Part shown: one piece after another, positions 19,686-24,319 of the stretch
How the letters are laid out: the number at the start of each line of letters is the position of its first letter
How positions within the stretch are numbered: position 1 is the stretch's first letter
Source: a virus
IMG/VR virus record: IMGVR_UViG_3300032050_006276
Span: 1 to 24,319 of that record
Direction: 5' to 3' (one strand)
DNA: 24,319 nt
Position numbers and translations under genes: made by a program
Notes under the pieces: generated by a model
The model's database searches: none
The model's input: the letters and a program-made list of their open reading frames with translations, nothing else
Told to the model about the DNA's origin: nothing

Positions 19686-19735
19686 TTGACTATTTGAGAT
19701 TTATCGGGCTGGCCCGATTTCTCGGGTTTGTCAAG
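19686..19735 (-). terminator. TTGACAA-bounded terminator module M4
   Basis: ATCGGG-CTGG-CCCGAT (19703-19718) between TTTGTCAAG (19727-19735) and TTGAC; TTACGACG follows on the minus strand. The gene stop at 19737 abuts it. Confidence 0.65.
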
Positions 19736-19736
19736 T

Positions 19737-19838
19737 TTATTTCATAGATTTTATTAGAATCCCTAGGGCAAATGCGACGCATCCTAGCAGACCTATGCCG
19801 ATAAATCCTAGCACACCATACGCGATAATGTCAGTCAT
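19737..19838 (-). CDS. small membrane protein
   Basis: A 33-residue ORF, MTDIIAYGVLGFIGIGLLGC, then VAFALGILIKSMK: almost entirely one membrane segment. GGGAG ribosome site 5 nt upstream, TGATG junction with the micro-ORF before. Last gene of the P5 unit. Confidence 0.6.
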   Translation of the reverse strand: MTDIIAYGVLGFIGIGLLGCVAFALGILIKSMK

Positions 19839-19897
19839 CACACTCCCGAAAAGTCGCGCAGCATTTCCCGAAAGTTATCGAAGGTAACGTCATTCAT
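19838..19897 (-). CDS. micro-ORF
   Basis: A 19-residue ORF (MNDVTFDNFREMLRDFSGV) with a GGAG site 8 nt upstream and TAATG/TGATG junctions at both ends. The size makes it uncertain; the perfect junctions argue for it. Confidence 0.42.
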   Translation of the reverse strand: MNDVTFDNFREMLRDFSGV

Positions 19898-20067
19898 TAG
19901 ATATCTCCATTCTGCTGTGCGATATTGTGTGCAATGGCGGAGCGGTTCCAATCTGTTGCACTTTCTACCGCCTCCCAATCCTCGGGACTCCATGCGCGAG
20001 TGTCGATGATTACTAGACCGTTCGCATTACCAAATGATCCGTCTGCTGCAAAAAATGTTAGCGCCAT
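19897..20067 (-). CDS. small hypothetical protein
   Basis: A 56-residue ORF, MALTFFAADGSFGNANGLVI, then DTRAWSPEDWEAVESATDWN, ending IAQQNGDI. This pattern (beta hairpin, then W.P.DW..) recurs in actinophage mini-proteins. GAGGAAGTGCTAACT-ATG with TAATG coupling to the gene before. Confidence 0.68.
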   Translation of the reverse strand: MALTFFAADGSFGNANGLVIIDTRAWSPEDWEAVESATDWNRSAIAHNIAQQNGDI

Positions 20068-20618
20068 TAGTTAGCACTTCCTCTCACGATAATCCAGATA
20101 AGAGCCTGCGCGGTGCGCGGTGTGATGCCATGATCACTAGCAACCCTGCGAACGGCATCGGAGAGCGCGAGGTATTGACCCTTGTTAGGTGAGTCGGTAT
20201 CCATTCCTGCCGCTCGCATCATCCAAACGTCAATGACAACCGCGTCAGTATCGCCAGCAATAGCGCGAGCGAAAGCGTTAGTCTTGAGACCCTTGAGCGC
20301 ATCGAAGCCAAGGGTCATGGCATCCTGCGCCATGCGAAGGTTATTGCTCAGACCGCTGACGGGCTTATTCATGGAAAAGGCGAGAGCCTTAGCAACGTTG
20401 GACGCCCAACGCTCACGCGGGGAGAAAGCAGAGACAATGCTAGCGCCAATCTCCAAGGATGCGCCCATATTCTCGGCAACGTCCTCCGCAACCTCTTGCG
20501 CCTCAAAGTACCAGACGCTAGCGGCTTCCACCTGAGACATGGTGGCGGTGAGAAGGATATCGGAGAAGGCGAAATACGCGGTATCGGAAAGGGACAGGGT
20601 ATCGGTTGTCGTTGTCAT
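20067..20618 (-). CDS. DUF7178-like phage protein, predicted leaderless
   Basis: The 183-residue protein has features I associate with the phage DUF7178 family: WYFEAQEVAEDVAENMGASL, SIVSAFSPRERWASNVAKAL, GLKTNAFARAIAGDTDAVVI, DVWMMRAAGM. The helical make-up and the KT.AF...I.GD...V.ID.W pattern recall HhH-type DNA glycosylase folds, but no catalytic residue can be assigned. ATG 20618 lies exactly 6 nt after the -10 hexamer of P5, so the mRNA should be leaderless. The GC content is higher than in the rightward block. Confidence 0.75.
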   Translation of the reverse strand: MTTTTDTLSLSDTAYFAFSDILLTATMSQVEAASVWYFEAQEVAEDVAENMGASLEIGASIVSAFSPRERWASNVAKALAFSMNKPVSGLSNNLRMAQDAMTLGFDALKGLKTNAFARAIAGDTDAVVIDVWMMRAAGMDTDSPNKGQYLALSDAVRRVASDHGITPRTAQALIWIIVRGSAN

Positions 20619-20624
20619 GGCTTC

Positions 20625-20647
20625 ACCTTAGCATGGGGGTCTGACAA
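20625..20647 (-). promoter_or_regulatory. PafBC/RecA-NDp-like promoter P5 (leaderless)
   Basis: TTGTCAGAC - N8 - TAAGGT, then 6 nt, then ATG 20618. Confidence 0.75.
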
Positions 20648-20666
20648 TGGAAGGGGGAAACGCCGA

Positions 20667-20813
20667 TTATTCGGTAACGAAACGGTCACGATGCTTGGCC
20701 TTGCGAGAATACTTGGCCTTGTTCTTGTGAGGTTGGGCGGCATTAGAGCGACGACGCTCCAATACGGCGCGGTTATGGTCGGCACTGCGGCGATGATTCA
20801 CACGATTCGACAT
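20667..20813 (-). CDS. very basic small protein, predicted leaderless
   Basis: A 48-residue ORF, MSNRVNHRRSADHNRAVLER, RRSNAAQPHKNKAKYSRKAK, ending HRDRFVTE. It is strongly basic and likely binds nucleic acid. No ribosome site; ATG 20813 is 6 nt after TATCCT of P6. Confidence 0.68.
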   Translation of the reverse strand: MSNRVNHRRSADHNRAVLERRRSNAAQPHKNKAKYSRKAKHRDRFVTE

Positions 20814-20819
20814 AGGAAA

Positions 20820-20842
20820 AGGATAGCATGGGGGTACGACAA
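20820..20842 (-). promoter_or_regulatory. PafBC/RecA-NDp-like promoter P6 (leaderless)
   Basis: TTGTCGTAC - N8 - TATCCT, then 6 nt, then ATG 20813. Confidence 0.68.
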
Positions 20843-20881
20843 TGGGAAGAAAAATCTCGGGGAAAATACCGCGTGTCGTAA

Positions 20882-20932
20882 CTTGACAAATGTCAAAAAG
20901 TCGGGCCGCCCCGCAGGGCGGCTTTTGTCAAG
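20882..20932 (-). terminator. TTGACAA-bounded terminator module M5
   Basis: CTTGACAAA and TTGTCAAG enclose GCCGCCC-CGCA-GGGCGGC (20905-20922), flanked by T runs on both strands, so it could act in both directions. The TGA stop of the second WhiB gene is inside the outer arm. Confidence 0.78.
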
Positions 20933-21140
20933 CCGAAACGAGAAACTTTTTCCTTTCGTCACCCGTGAGTCCACCATAGACATGGGGCTCAAAATCTTCA
21001 TTGGCAATTGCAAATTGGAGACACTTATCTACTACCGCGCACGTTGCACAGATTGCCTTAGCCTTCTCTACACGCGATGCGACTCCTGAGAGAAACAGAT
21101 TAGAGTCTGCATCCTTGCACGCTGCACTATCCTGCCACAT
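20928..21140 (-). CDS. WhiB-like (Wbl) iron-sulfur protein, short form
   Basis: The 70-residue protein MWQDSAACKDADSNLFLSGV has the Wbl cysteines C8, C31-x-x-C34 and C40 (CATCAVVDKC) and the turn VYGGLTGDER in place of G(V/I)WGG. It lacks the basic C-terminal tail of the copy at 2845, so it may work through the sigma factor or as an anti-activator. AAGGAAAAC precedes the ATG; it overlaps the leaderless gene before by 14 nt and is likely co-transcribed from P7. Confidence 0.88.
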   Translation of the reverse strand: MWQDSAACKDADSNLFLSGVASRVEKAKAICATCAVVDKCLQFAIANEDFEPHVYGGLTGDERKKFLVSA

Positions 21141-21273
21141 TGTTTTCCTTCTTCCACTCGTTAGATTCCCGCCGCTTGATGTAGCGACGTTCCTGCTTCT
21201 TGGTCATGCTCCTGCAACATCCGAAGTAGCAGTTAGTCTTGTGCTTCCCCGCTTGCTTCCTGCTTCTCAACAT
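21127..21273 (-). CDS. basic Cys-containing small protein, predicted leaderless
   Basis: A 48-residue ORF, MLRSRKQAGKHKTNCYFGCC, then RSMTKKQERRYIKRRESNEW, ending KKENNVAG. It has three Cys residues and a very basic helix. ATG 21273 is 6 nt after TAGGAT of P7; no ribosome site. It directly precedes WhiB in the same transcript. Confidence 0.65.
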   Translation of the reverse strand: MLRSRKQAGKHKTNCYFGCCRSMTKKQERRYIKRRESNEWKKENNVAG

Positions 21274-21364
21274 AGAAAGATCCTATCATGAGGGACCGAC
21301 AGCGAATCGCATCCTCGCGCATGATCCTATCGAATTCATCGTGACTGATGGGATGGTAGGACAT
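21233..21364 (-). CDS. small hypothetical protein overlapping promoter P7
   Basis: A 43-residue ORF, MSYHPISHDEFDRIMREDAI, then a C-terminal half that reads through promoter P7 and the start of the next gene. The N-terminal half looks protein-like and the TAATG junction supports the start; the C-terminal half may only be constrained by the promoter. Confidence 0.5.
   Translation of the reverse strand: MSYHPISHDEFDRIMREDAIRCRSLMIGSFYVEKQEASGEAQD
21280..21302 (-). promoter_or_regulatory. PafBC/RecA-NDp-like promoter P7 (leaderless)
   Basis: CTGTCGGTC - N8 - TAGGAT, then 6 nt, then ATG 21273. It lies inside the ORF 21233-21364. Confidence 0.66.
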
Positions 21365-21504
21365 TAGTTCTCCTGTGTATCTAGTGCATGGTCGATGGTG
21401 TCAATGATATTGTCGATATAGGCGAACATTCCATTCTTCTGAACCTCCGCCATGATGTATACGACTGTCTCCCAATCTGCGCGGGACATAGAAACTCTAA
21501 TCAT
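21364..21504 (-). CDS. small hypothetical protein
   Basis: A 46-residue helical ORF, MIRVSMSRADWETVVYIMAE, then FAYIDNIIDTIDHALDTQEN. TAATG junctions at both ends. No family recognised. Confidence 0.6.
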   Translation of the reverse strand: MIRVSMSRADWETVVYIMAEVQKNGMFAYIDNIIDTIDHALDTQEN

Positions 21505-21650
21505 TATGCATCACTCCGATCCATGATCTCAAATTCCTCAGGGCTTGCACCCTTGCTAACCTCACGGCTAATCCAAGCCAGTGCCTTGTCACGGTTGCCA
21601 AAGATAAGGGGAAGCGGGTTGCCATCCTTAGCGATGTAGTAAAAGTCCAT
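21504..21650 (-). CDS. small hypothetical protein
   Basis: A 48-residue ORF, MDFYYIAKDGNPLPLIFGNR, then KALAWISREVSKGASPEEFE. The strand-turn-strand-helix layout is common in actinophage mini-proteins. GGGAGAACTG-ATG, TGATG junction. Confidence 0.63.
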   Translation of the reverse strand: MDFYYIAKDGNPLPLIFGNRDKALAWISREVSKGASPEEFEIMDRSDA

Positions 21651-21730
21651 CAGTTCTCCCAAGGGTTAGGGTCAAGGTCAAGGGTAGCCTCCAAGCGGAG
21701 GAAATTCTCGTATAGTTCTTCTTCATTCAT
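21650..21730 (-). CDS. micro-protein, predicted leaderless
   Basis: A 26-residue acidic ORF, MNEEELYENFLRLEATLDLD, ending PNPWEN. ATG 21730 is 6 nt after TAAGGT of P8, and its stop overlaps the next start. The promoter spacing is the main support. Confidence 0.52.
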   Translation of the reverse strand: MNEEELYENFLRLEATLDLDPNPWEN

Positions 21731-21732
21731 GA

Positions 21733-21852
21733 CTACACCTTATCACTAGGGTCTGACAGTCTACGCTCTGCGGCCTTGGCTTGGAGCCATGCCTTCCATG
21801 CCTCGCGCTCCTGCGCGGCGGCGGAATAGTCAATGTATGTCATCTTGTTCAT
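21733..21852 (-). CDS. small Ala/Glu-rich helical protein
   Basis: A 39-residue ORF, MNKMTYIDYSAAAQEREAWK, then AWLQAKAAERRLSDPSDKV. A single long helix is likely. ATG 21852 is 6 nt after TAAGGT of P9 and also overlaps the stop of the zinc gene before it (ATGA). Confidence 0.58.
   Translation of the reverse strand: MNKMTYIDYSAAAQEREAWKAWLQAKAAERRLSDPSDKV
21737..21759 (-). promoter_or_regulatory. PafBC/RecA-NDp-like promoter P8 (leaderless)
   Basis: CTGTCAGAC - N8 - TAAGGT, then 6 nt, then ATG 21730. It overlaps the end of the preceding micro-ORF. Confidence 0.7.
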
Positions 21853-22034
21853 GCGATCACCTTATCATCTAGGTCTGACAGGCAATCACAGTCATAGGTC
21901 ACCTTGAGGTAGTCCTCAAAGGCTTCCACCGTCATGATGCCTTTGTATTCGTGGCAAGTGAAGCACACGCGGGAATCCAGAGCGATCTCGTTATCGCAGA
22001 AGCAGCAGACCAAGTGGTCATGGGCAGTATCCAT
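21849..22034 (-). CDS. zinc-ribbon protein
   Basis: A 61-residue protein with CCFCDNEIALDSRVCFTCHE (paired CxxC knuckles about 14 residues apart), then an acidic helix and CDCLSDLDDKVIA. AGAAGGTTAGAT-ATG. It is the first gene after P10. Confidence 0.7.
   Translation of the reverse strand: MDTAHDHLVCCFCDNEIALDSRVCFTCHEYKGIMTVEAFEDYLKVTYDCDCLSDLDDKVIA
21859..21881 (-). promoter_or_regulatory. PafBC/RecA-NDp-like promoter P9 (leaderless)
   Basis: CTGTCAGAC - N8 - TAAGGT, then 6 nt, then ATG 21852. It lies inside the end of the preceding zinc-protein gene. Confidence 0.68.
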
Positions 22035-22058
22035 ATCTAACCTTCTTTCTATACCCTG

Positions 22059-22081
22059 ACCCTATCACGGGGGTCTGACAT
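22059..22081 (-). promoter_or_regulatory. PafBC/RecA-NDp-like promoter P10
   Basis: ATGTCAGAC - N8 - TAGGGT, 24 nt before ATG 22034 (leadered). Confidence 0.7.
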
Positions 22082-22154
22082 TCACCTAATCGAGAATGCA
22101 TACAAATCGGACAATTTCAAGAAAAATTTTGTGGCGTATTTCACAGCGTCGTAA

Positions 22155-22204
22155 CTTGACAAAACCAAAAAGTCGGGGCGGCCCGATTTTAACTAATTGT
22201 CAAG
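22155..22204 (-). terminator. TTGACAA-bounded terminator module M6
   Basis: CTTGACAA and TTGTCAAG enclose TCGGG-GCGG-CCCGA, followed on the minus strand by CTTTTTGGTTTTG and TTACGACG. The end of the gene at 22193 (LDN-stop) lies in the outer arm. Confidence 0.75.
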
Positions 22205-22393
22205 TCTATTTCGCAATTCGATTTCGATATTTTCTAGAGAATCCTCTATGTATTCCAGCATGGCCTGATCACGCTCACCATCTGACGATGCCCACATGCG
22301 ATTGATTCGACTCTGAATCTGTCCCACCTCGTTATACATCATTTTGCAATTCAGGATGAATGCATCGGGTCTATTGACTTTCACATTACTCAC
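22193..22393 (-). CDS. hypothetical helical protein
   Basis: From GTG 22393 (after GGAGGGCGCG, GTGA overlap) the product is 66 residues: MSNVKVNRPDAFILNCKMMY, GQIQSRINRMWASSDGERDQ, then an acidic coiled helix ending RNRLDN. Its stop lies in module M6. No family recognised. Confidence 0.62.
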   Translation of the reverse strand: MSNVKVNRPDAFILNCKMMYNEVGQIQSRINRMWASSDGERDQAMLEYIEDSLENIEIELRNRLDN

Positions 22394-22659
22394 CGCGCCC
22401 TCCAAGCCTCAAGGAATGATGCGAACATCTCTAGCGGAACATACGCATACACACCGCCAGAGTGGTATGCAGCAAACTCTTCAAGGATCGACTCTTGCCA
22501 TTCCCCATCCTTGAAGAACGCAAGTTCGACAGAGTAGGGGAAGCGACACATAGCGCCATCACCAATAGCGACAGAGATCTCATCTGCGAGAGGGTGCTGA
22601 ATCTCAGCGGCGGTAGCATTGACGATTGAATAGTCCCCATAGGAACGAACCTTTACCAT
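22390..22659 (-). CDS. hypothetical protein
   Basis: From ATG 22659 (GGGAGGCTTCTA-ATG, TAATG overlap) the product is 89 residues: MVKVRSYGDYSIVNATAAEI, VELAFFKDGEWQESILEEFA, then VYAYVPLEMFASFLEAW. A beta-rich first half and a helical end. The longer frame to 22773 is read through another gene and rejected. Confidence 0.65.
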   Translation of the reverse strand: MVKVRSYGDYSIVNATAAEIQHPLADEISVAIGDGAMCRFPYSVELAFFKDGEWQESILEEFAAYHSGGVYAYVPLEMFASFLEAWRAR

Positions 22660-22754
22660 TAGAAGCCTCCCTCTATTCCACCAACGATAGCCATGGCAAT
22701 AAGAATACCGCCAACGATTACGAAAGACAAGAGATGTTGCGCGAAAGTTCTCAC
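22659..22754 (-). CDS. small membrane protein
   Basis: A 31-residue ORF with GTG start: MRTFAQHLLSFVIVGGILIA, then MAIVGGIEGGF, one membrane segment. GTGA and TAATG junctions at its ends make a gapless series. Confidence 0.55.
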   Translation of the reverse strand: MRTFAQHLLSFVIVGGILIAMAIVGGIEGGF

Positions 22755-23032
22755 AGTTCCAACCCCATTTCACGGAGGCCCAGCATCAACTCGGCCTGTA
22801 TTGCAGGACTATTCATGTCCTCTGGCTTGAGCCACTTTACCATAGCACTACCACGGGACTGCATGGTATTGCCATGCGTGTCGGTTGCAAGGAACCAATC
22901 ATCCTCTAGCGGTTCGATGCAGAACCACCTAGTATGGAGGATGCCCCTATCATTCTCTCCAAGGATACCCTCTACAAATGGGGGACACTCGCGCATGGGA
23001 GTGGTCACGATACGGTCTACTGAATCAATCAT
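22751..23032 (-). CDS. hypothetical protein
   Basis: A 93-residue protein: MIDSVDRIVTTPMRECPPFV, HTRWFCIEPLEDDWFLATDT, SAMVKWLKPEDMNSPAIQAE, ending LREMGLEL. A beta-rich core and a helical tail. TAATG junction with the gene before. No family recognised. Confidence 0.65.
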   Translation of the reverse strand: MIDSVDRIVTTPMRECPPFVEGILGENDRGILHTRWFCIEPLEDDWFLATDTHGNTMQSRGSAMVKWLKPEDMNSPAIQAELMLGLREMGLEL

Positions 23033-23250
23033 TAGAACCCCCAGGACTTAGCGTTAGCGTTATGATCGACAACGATGGGGTAAAGCGCTCCACGCTTAGA
23101 CTCCATGTAGACCAGACCCTTCTCATCACCCTTTAGGCTACGGGCGAAGTGGAGTGCGTCGTCCTTGCTCATCCAACGGGTGAACGGGGAACGGGAGACA
23201 TTGCCATTGAACGATGTAGAGACATGCACTACACGGTATCCCTTGAACAT
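23032..23250 (-). CDS. hypothetical protein
   Basis: A 72-residue protein: MFKGYRVVHVSTSFNGNVSR, SPFTRWMSKDDALHFARSLK, then GLVYMESKRGALYPIVVDHN. The pattern of three strands around a helix is common in phage mini-proteins. AAAGGAAAGAA-ATG; first gene of the P11 unit. Confidence 0.66.
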   Translation of the reverse strand: MFKGYRVVHVSTSFNGNVSRSPFTRWMSKDDALHFARSLKGDEKGLVYMESKRGALYPIVVDHNANAKSWGF

Positions 23251-23271
23251 TTCTTTCCTTTCTTTCCCCCT

Positions 23272-23294
23272 ATCCTAGCAGGGGGGTCTGACAA
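23272..23294 (-). promoter_or_regulatory. PafBC/RecA-NDp-like promoter P11
   Basis: TTGTCAGAC - N8 - TAGGAT, about 21 nt before ATG 23250 (leadered). This is the closest copy to the mycobacterial consensus. Confidence 0.75.
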
Positions 23295-23352
23295 TGGTGT
23301 GGCCTAGGGCTCATCCCTTTCGGGCTTATTTGCCTAGGAGGTATTTAGTTAT
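23295..23352 (-). ncRNA. candidate small RNA from promoter P12
   Basis: P12 is not followed by a credible gene. The transcript would hold CCTAGGC ... GCCCTAGG arms around CCC-GAAA-GGG, a GNRA-capped hairpin, before reaching P11. At the position where other units have ATG 6 nt after the -10, this one has ATA. Confidence 0.35.
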
Positions 23353-23358
23353 AGAGAC

Positions 23359-23381
23359 ACCCTACCATGGGGGTCTGACAG
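23359..23381 (-). promoter_or_regulatory. PafBC/RecA-NDp-like promoter P12
   Basis: CTGTCAGAC - N8 - TAGGGT. It begins directly after the stop of the 41-residue zinc gene. Confidence 0.68.
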
Positions 23382-23507
23382 TCACTTGCCCGTGACTGCC
23401 TTAGCCGCACACCCATAGCATGGGGTGAGCGTCTGAACCTGGCGGTAACAGGTACGAACATTGCTACACACCTGGCATGTGTAGGTGTAAAGAGTACGCT
23501 TTCTCAT
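23382..23507 (-). CDS. zinc-knuckle mini-protein
   Basis: A 41-residue ORF, MRKRTLYTYTCQVCSNVRTC, then YRQVQTLTPCYGCAAKAVTG. CQVC and CYGC pairs 14 residues apart form a zinc ribbon with a basic start. Perfect AAAGGAGGTGTAGAG ribosome site and promoter P13. Confidence 0.75.
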   Translation of the reverse strand: MRKRTLYTYTCQVCSNVRTCYRQVQTLTPCYGCAAKAVTGK

Positions 23508-23536
23508 CTCTACACCTCCTTTCTTTCTATGCCCTA

Positions 23537-23559
23537 AGGCTATCATGGGGGTCTGACAT
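23537..23559 (-). promoter_or_regulatory. PafBC/RecA-NDp-like promoter P13
   Basis: ATGTCAGAC - N8 - TAGCCT, 29 nt before ATG 23507 (leadered). Confidence 0.68.
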
Positions 23560-23745
23560 TTTGGCCCAGAATTCTAGGGAATTTGGTAACAGGTTCATAA
23601 CGCTAGGGGGAGGGGGGGGATGTTCGTACAGGTGTTCGTATGGTCGCACTAGTTGAAAATCGTACCACTTCTCAGATTGTGTATCATCCAAAATACACAG
23701 CCATTAACATTTTCATGAAATTAAAATATAACAAATTGATAACGG
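23560..23745. other. intergenic region with SOS-box-like element
   Basis: No credible gene. It holds a G-run (23605-23619), TTCGTAC-AGG-TGTTCGTA (23623-23640), which contains a 2-mismatch copy of the mycobacterial LexA box TCGAAC-N4-GTTCGA and also a direct repeat of TGTTCGTA, and then an AT-rich stretch. Confidence 0.4.
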
Positions 23746-24099
23746 TCAGAGACCAAGAAAATGAGCCACACTAGTTGGCTCAAAAATTGAATTTCGATGT
23801 TGATTATAAGAAGCGCGGGAAACGCGGGAATGTCTAGCATGACATATCTTGCACAATACTCTACATTTGGCTATTTCTTGCTTGATAGTAGGCCATGCAT
23901 AGTCAGATCGGATCAAATCGGACACATTGCCTTTCTTTTCATTAGGATCAACGTGGTCAAAGTCTAAATCTACTGATTGAAAAATAAAATCGGGGGGAAG
24001 AGGGCAAGATCCACTCTCACAACCTCTTGCTACCTTAATGAGACCTGATAAACGCCATTTACGCTTACGCATAAGATTACGTTTGTCATTTCTTGTCAT
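23746..24099 (-). CDS. HNH endonuclease
   Basis: From ATG 24099 (AAAAGGCAAATA-ATG, TAATG overlap) the product is 117 residues. It has the beta-beta-alpha metal core with DFDHVDP (D48, H49) and the paired Cys/His structure CRVLCKICHARHS (C79, C83, C86, H90); a first Cys pair CESGSC (27-32) probably completes a zinc site. Phage HNH enzymes act in packaging or as homing nucleases. The partial gene two positions upstream could be part of a packaging module, but that is not shown. Confidence 0.85.
   Translation of the reverse strand: MTRNDKRNLMRKRKWRLSGLIKVARGCESGSCPLPPDFIFQSVDLDFDHVDPNEKKGNVSDLIRSDYAWPTIKQEIAKCRVLCKICHARHSRVSRASYNQHRNSIFEPTSVAHFLGL
23756..23781 (-). terminator. possible terminator at end of HNH gene
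   Basis: GAGCCA / TGGCTC 6-bp stem with a 7-nt loop (23763-23781), followed on the minus strand by ATTTTCTT. It lies inside the last codons of the HNH gene, so it could be coincidental. Confidence 0.45.
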
Positions 24100-24182
24100 T
24101 ATTTGCCTTTTCTCATAGCGAGAGCAAGAAAGGTTGCACATAGTAAAATTAAAATTAAAAATTGAATATCGTTACTACTCAT
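24099..24182 (-). CDS. small membrane protein
   Basis: A 27-residue ORF, MSSNDIQFLILILLCATFLA, then LAMRKGK: one membrane segment and a basic end. It overlaps the gene before by 8 nt and the HNH start by one base. Confidence 0.52.
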   Translation of the reverse strand: MSSNDIQFLILILLCATFLALAMRKGK

Positions 24183-24319
24183 TTTCTTCTTCCATAAGTA
24201 AAGACGGGGGCGGGGCGAAGACACGACCCTCTTTGTGTCTATTGTACATTTCAAGCATCTTCTCTTGATTACTTGTACTTATACACAACATATCATAGTT
24301 TCTGGCTAATTGGATGTAT
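24175..24319 (-). CDS. C-terminal end of an unidentified gene (partial)
   Basis: The frame is open from the window edge to TAG 24177: QLARNYDMLCISTSNQEKML, EMYNRHKEGRVFAPPPSLLM, ending EEENE. A helix, a Pro-rich turn and an acidic tail are visible. The 5' part lies outside the window, and the family cannot be named from 47 residues. Confidence 0.6.
   Translation of the reverse strand, partial: YIQLARNYDMLCISTSNQEKMLEMYNRHKEGRVFAPPPSLLMEEENE

Noticed and set aside
20496-21089. 197-codon rightward ORF
   Set aside because: Antisense to three leftward genes, two promoters and a terminator module; a shadow.
23290-23335. 14-residue ORF ending in promoter P11
   Set aside because: Too short, ribosome site too close to ATG, product determined by the promoter sequence.

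Overview
The window looks like part of the accessory region of a tailed bacteriophage (or a phage-derived element) of an actinobacterium. Two WhiB-like Fe-S regulators, an MSMEG_6728/Pyr_excise-type DNA repair protein, a DUF932 protein, three tRNA genes, an HNH endonuclease and dozens of overlapping very small genes all point that way. The modest GC content, AT-rich in the left half, would suit a low-GC (for example freshwater) actinobacterial host, but that is inference. No virion structural gene is recognisable with certainty.

Layout. Bases 1-12425 form a dense rightward block. It holds a 2OG-Fe(II) oxygenase, a SpoU methyltransferase, an acidic-tailed phage-domain protein, a YspA-like SLOG protein, a CMP/dCMP deaminase, WhiB, many zinc-ribbon mini-proteins, a proteasome/HslV-like Ntn hydrolase, a HAD phosphatase, a Pyr_excise protein, a surface protein with a Pro/Thr linker joined to a sortase, and two more 2OG oxygenases. 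Genes overlap by ATGA/TGATG junctions, and only a few extended -10 promoters are visible (near 1070, 8895 and 9395). Bases 12426-13019 are non-coding and carry six perfect DnaA boxes, so this is a candidate replication origin, and it sits where the two transcription blocks converge. Bases 13020-24319 form a leftward block of mostly small proteins with tRNA-Trp-like, tRNA-Leu(CAA) and tRNA-Glu(UUC) genes, a DUF932 protein, a second WhiB, a DUF7178-like protein and an HNH endonuclease.

Regulation. The leftward block carries thirteen copies of one promoter, (T/C/A)TGTC(A/G)G-type box - N8 - TAnnnT, which matches the mycobacterial RecA-NDp/PafBC DNA-damage promoter. In six copies the ATG lies exactly 6 nt after the -10 hexamer, which predicts leaderless mRNAs. 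Six modules of TTGACAA / GC-rich hairpin / TTGTCAAG / TTACGA separate the transcription units and look like terminators; three overlap the stop codon of the gene before them.

The most striking candidates are: (1) a canonical -1 slippery heptamer T TTA AAA directly before a TAA stop, which would fuse a membrane-anchored, Pro/Thr-rich surface protein to an otherwise N-terminally incomplete sortase; (2) the PafBC-like promoter regulon with strictly spaced leaderless starts; (3) the DnaA-box origin; (4) a prfB-like +1 frameshift site before the deaminase.
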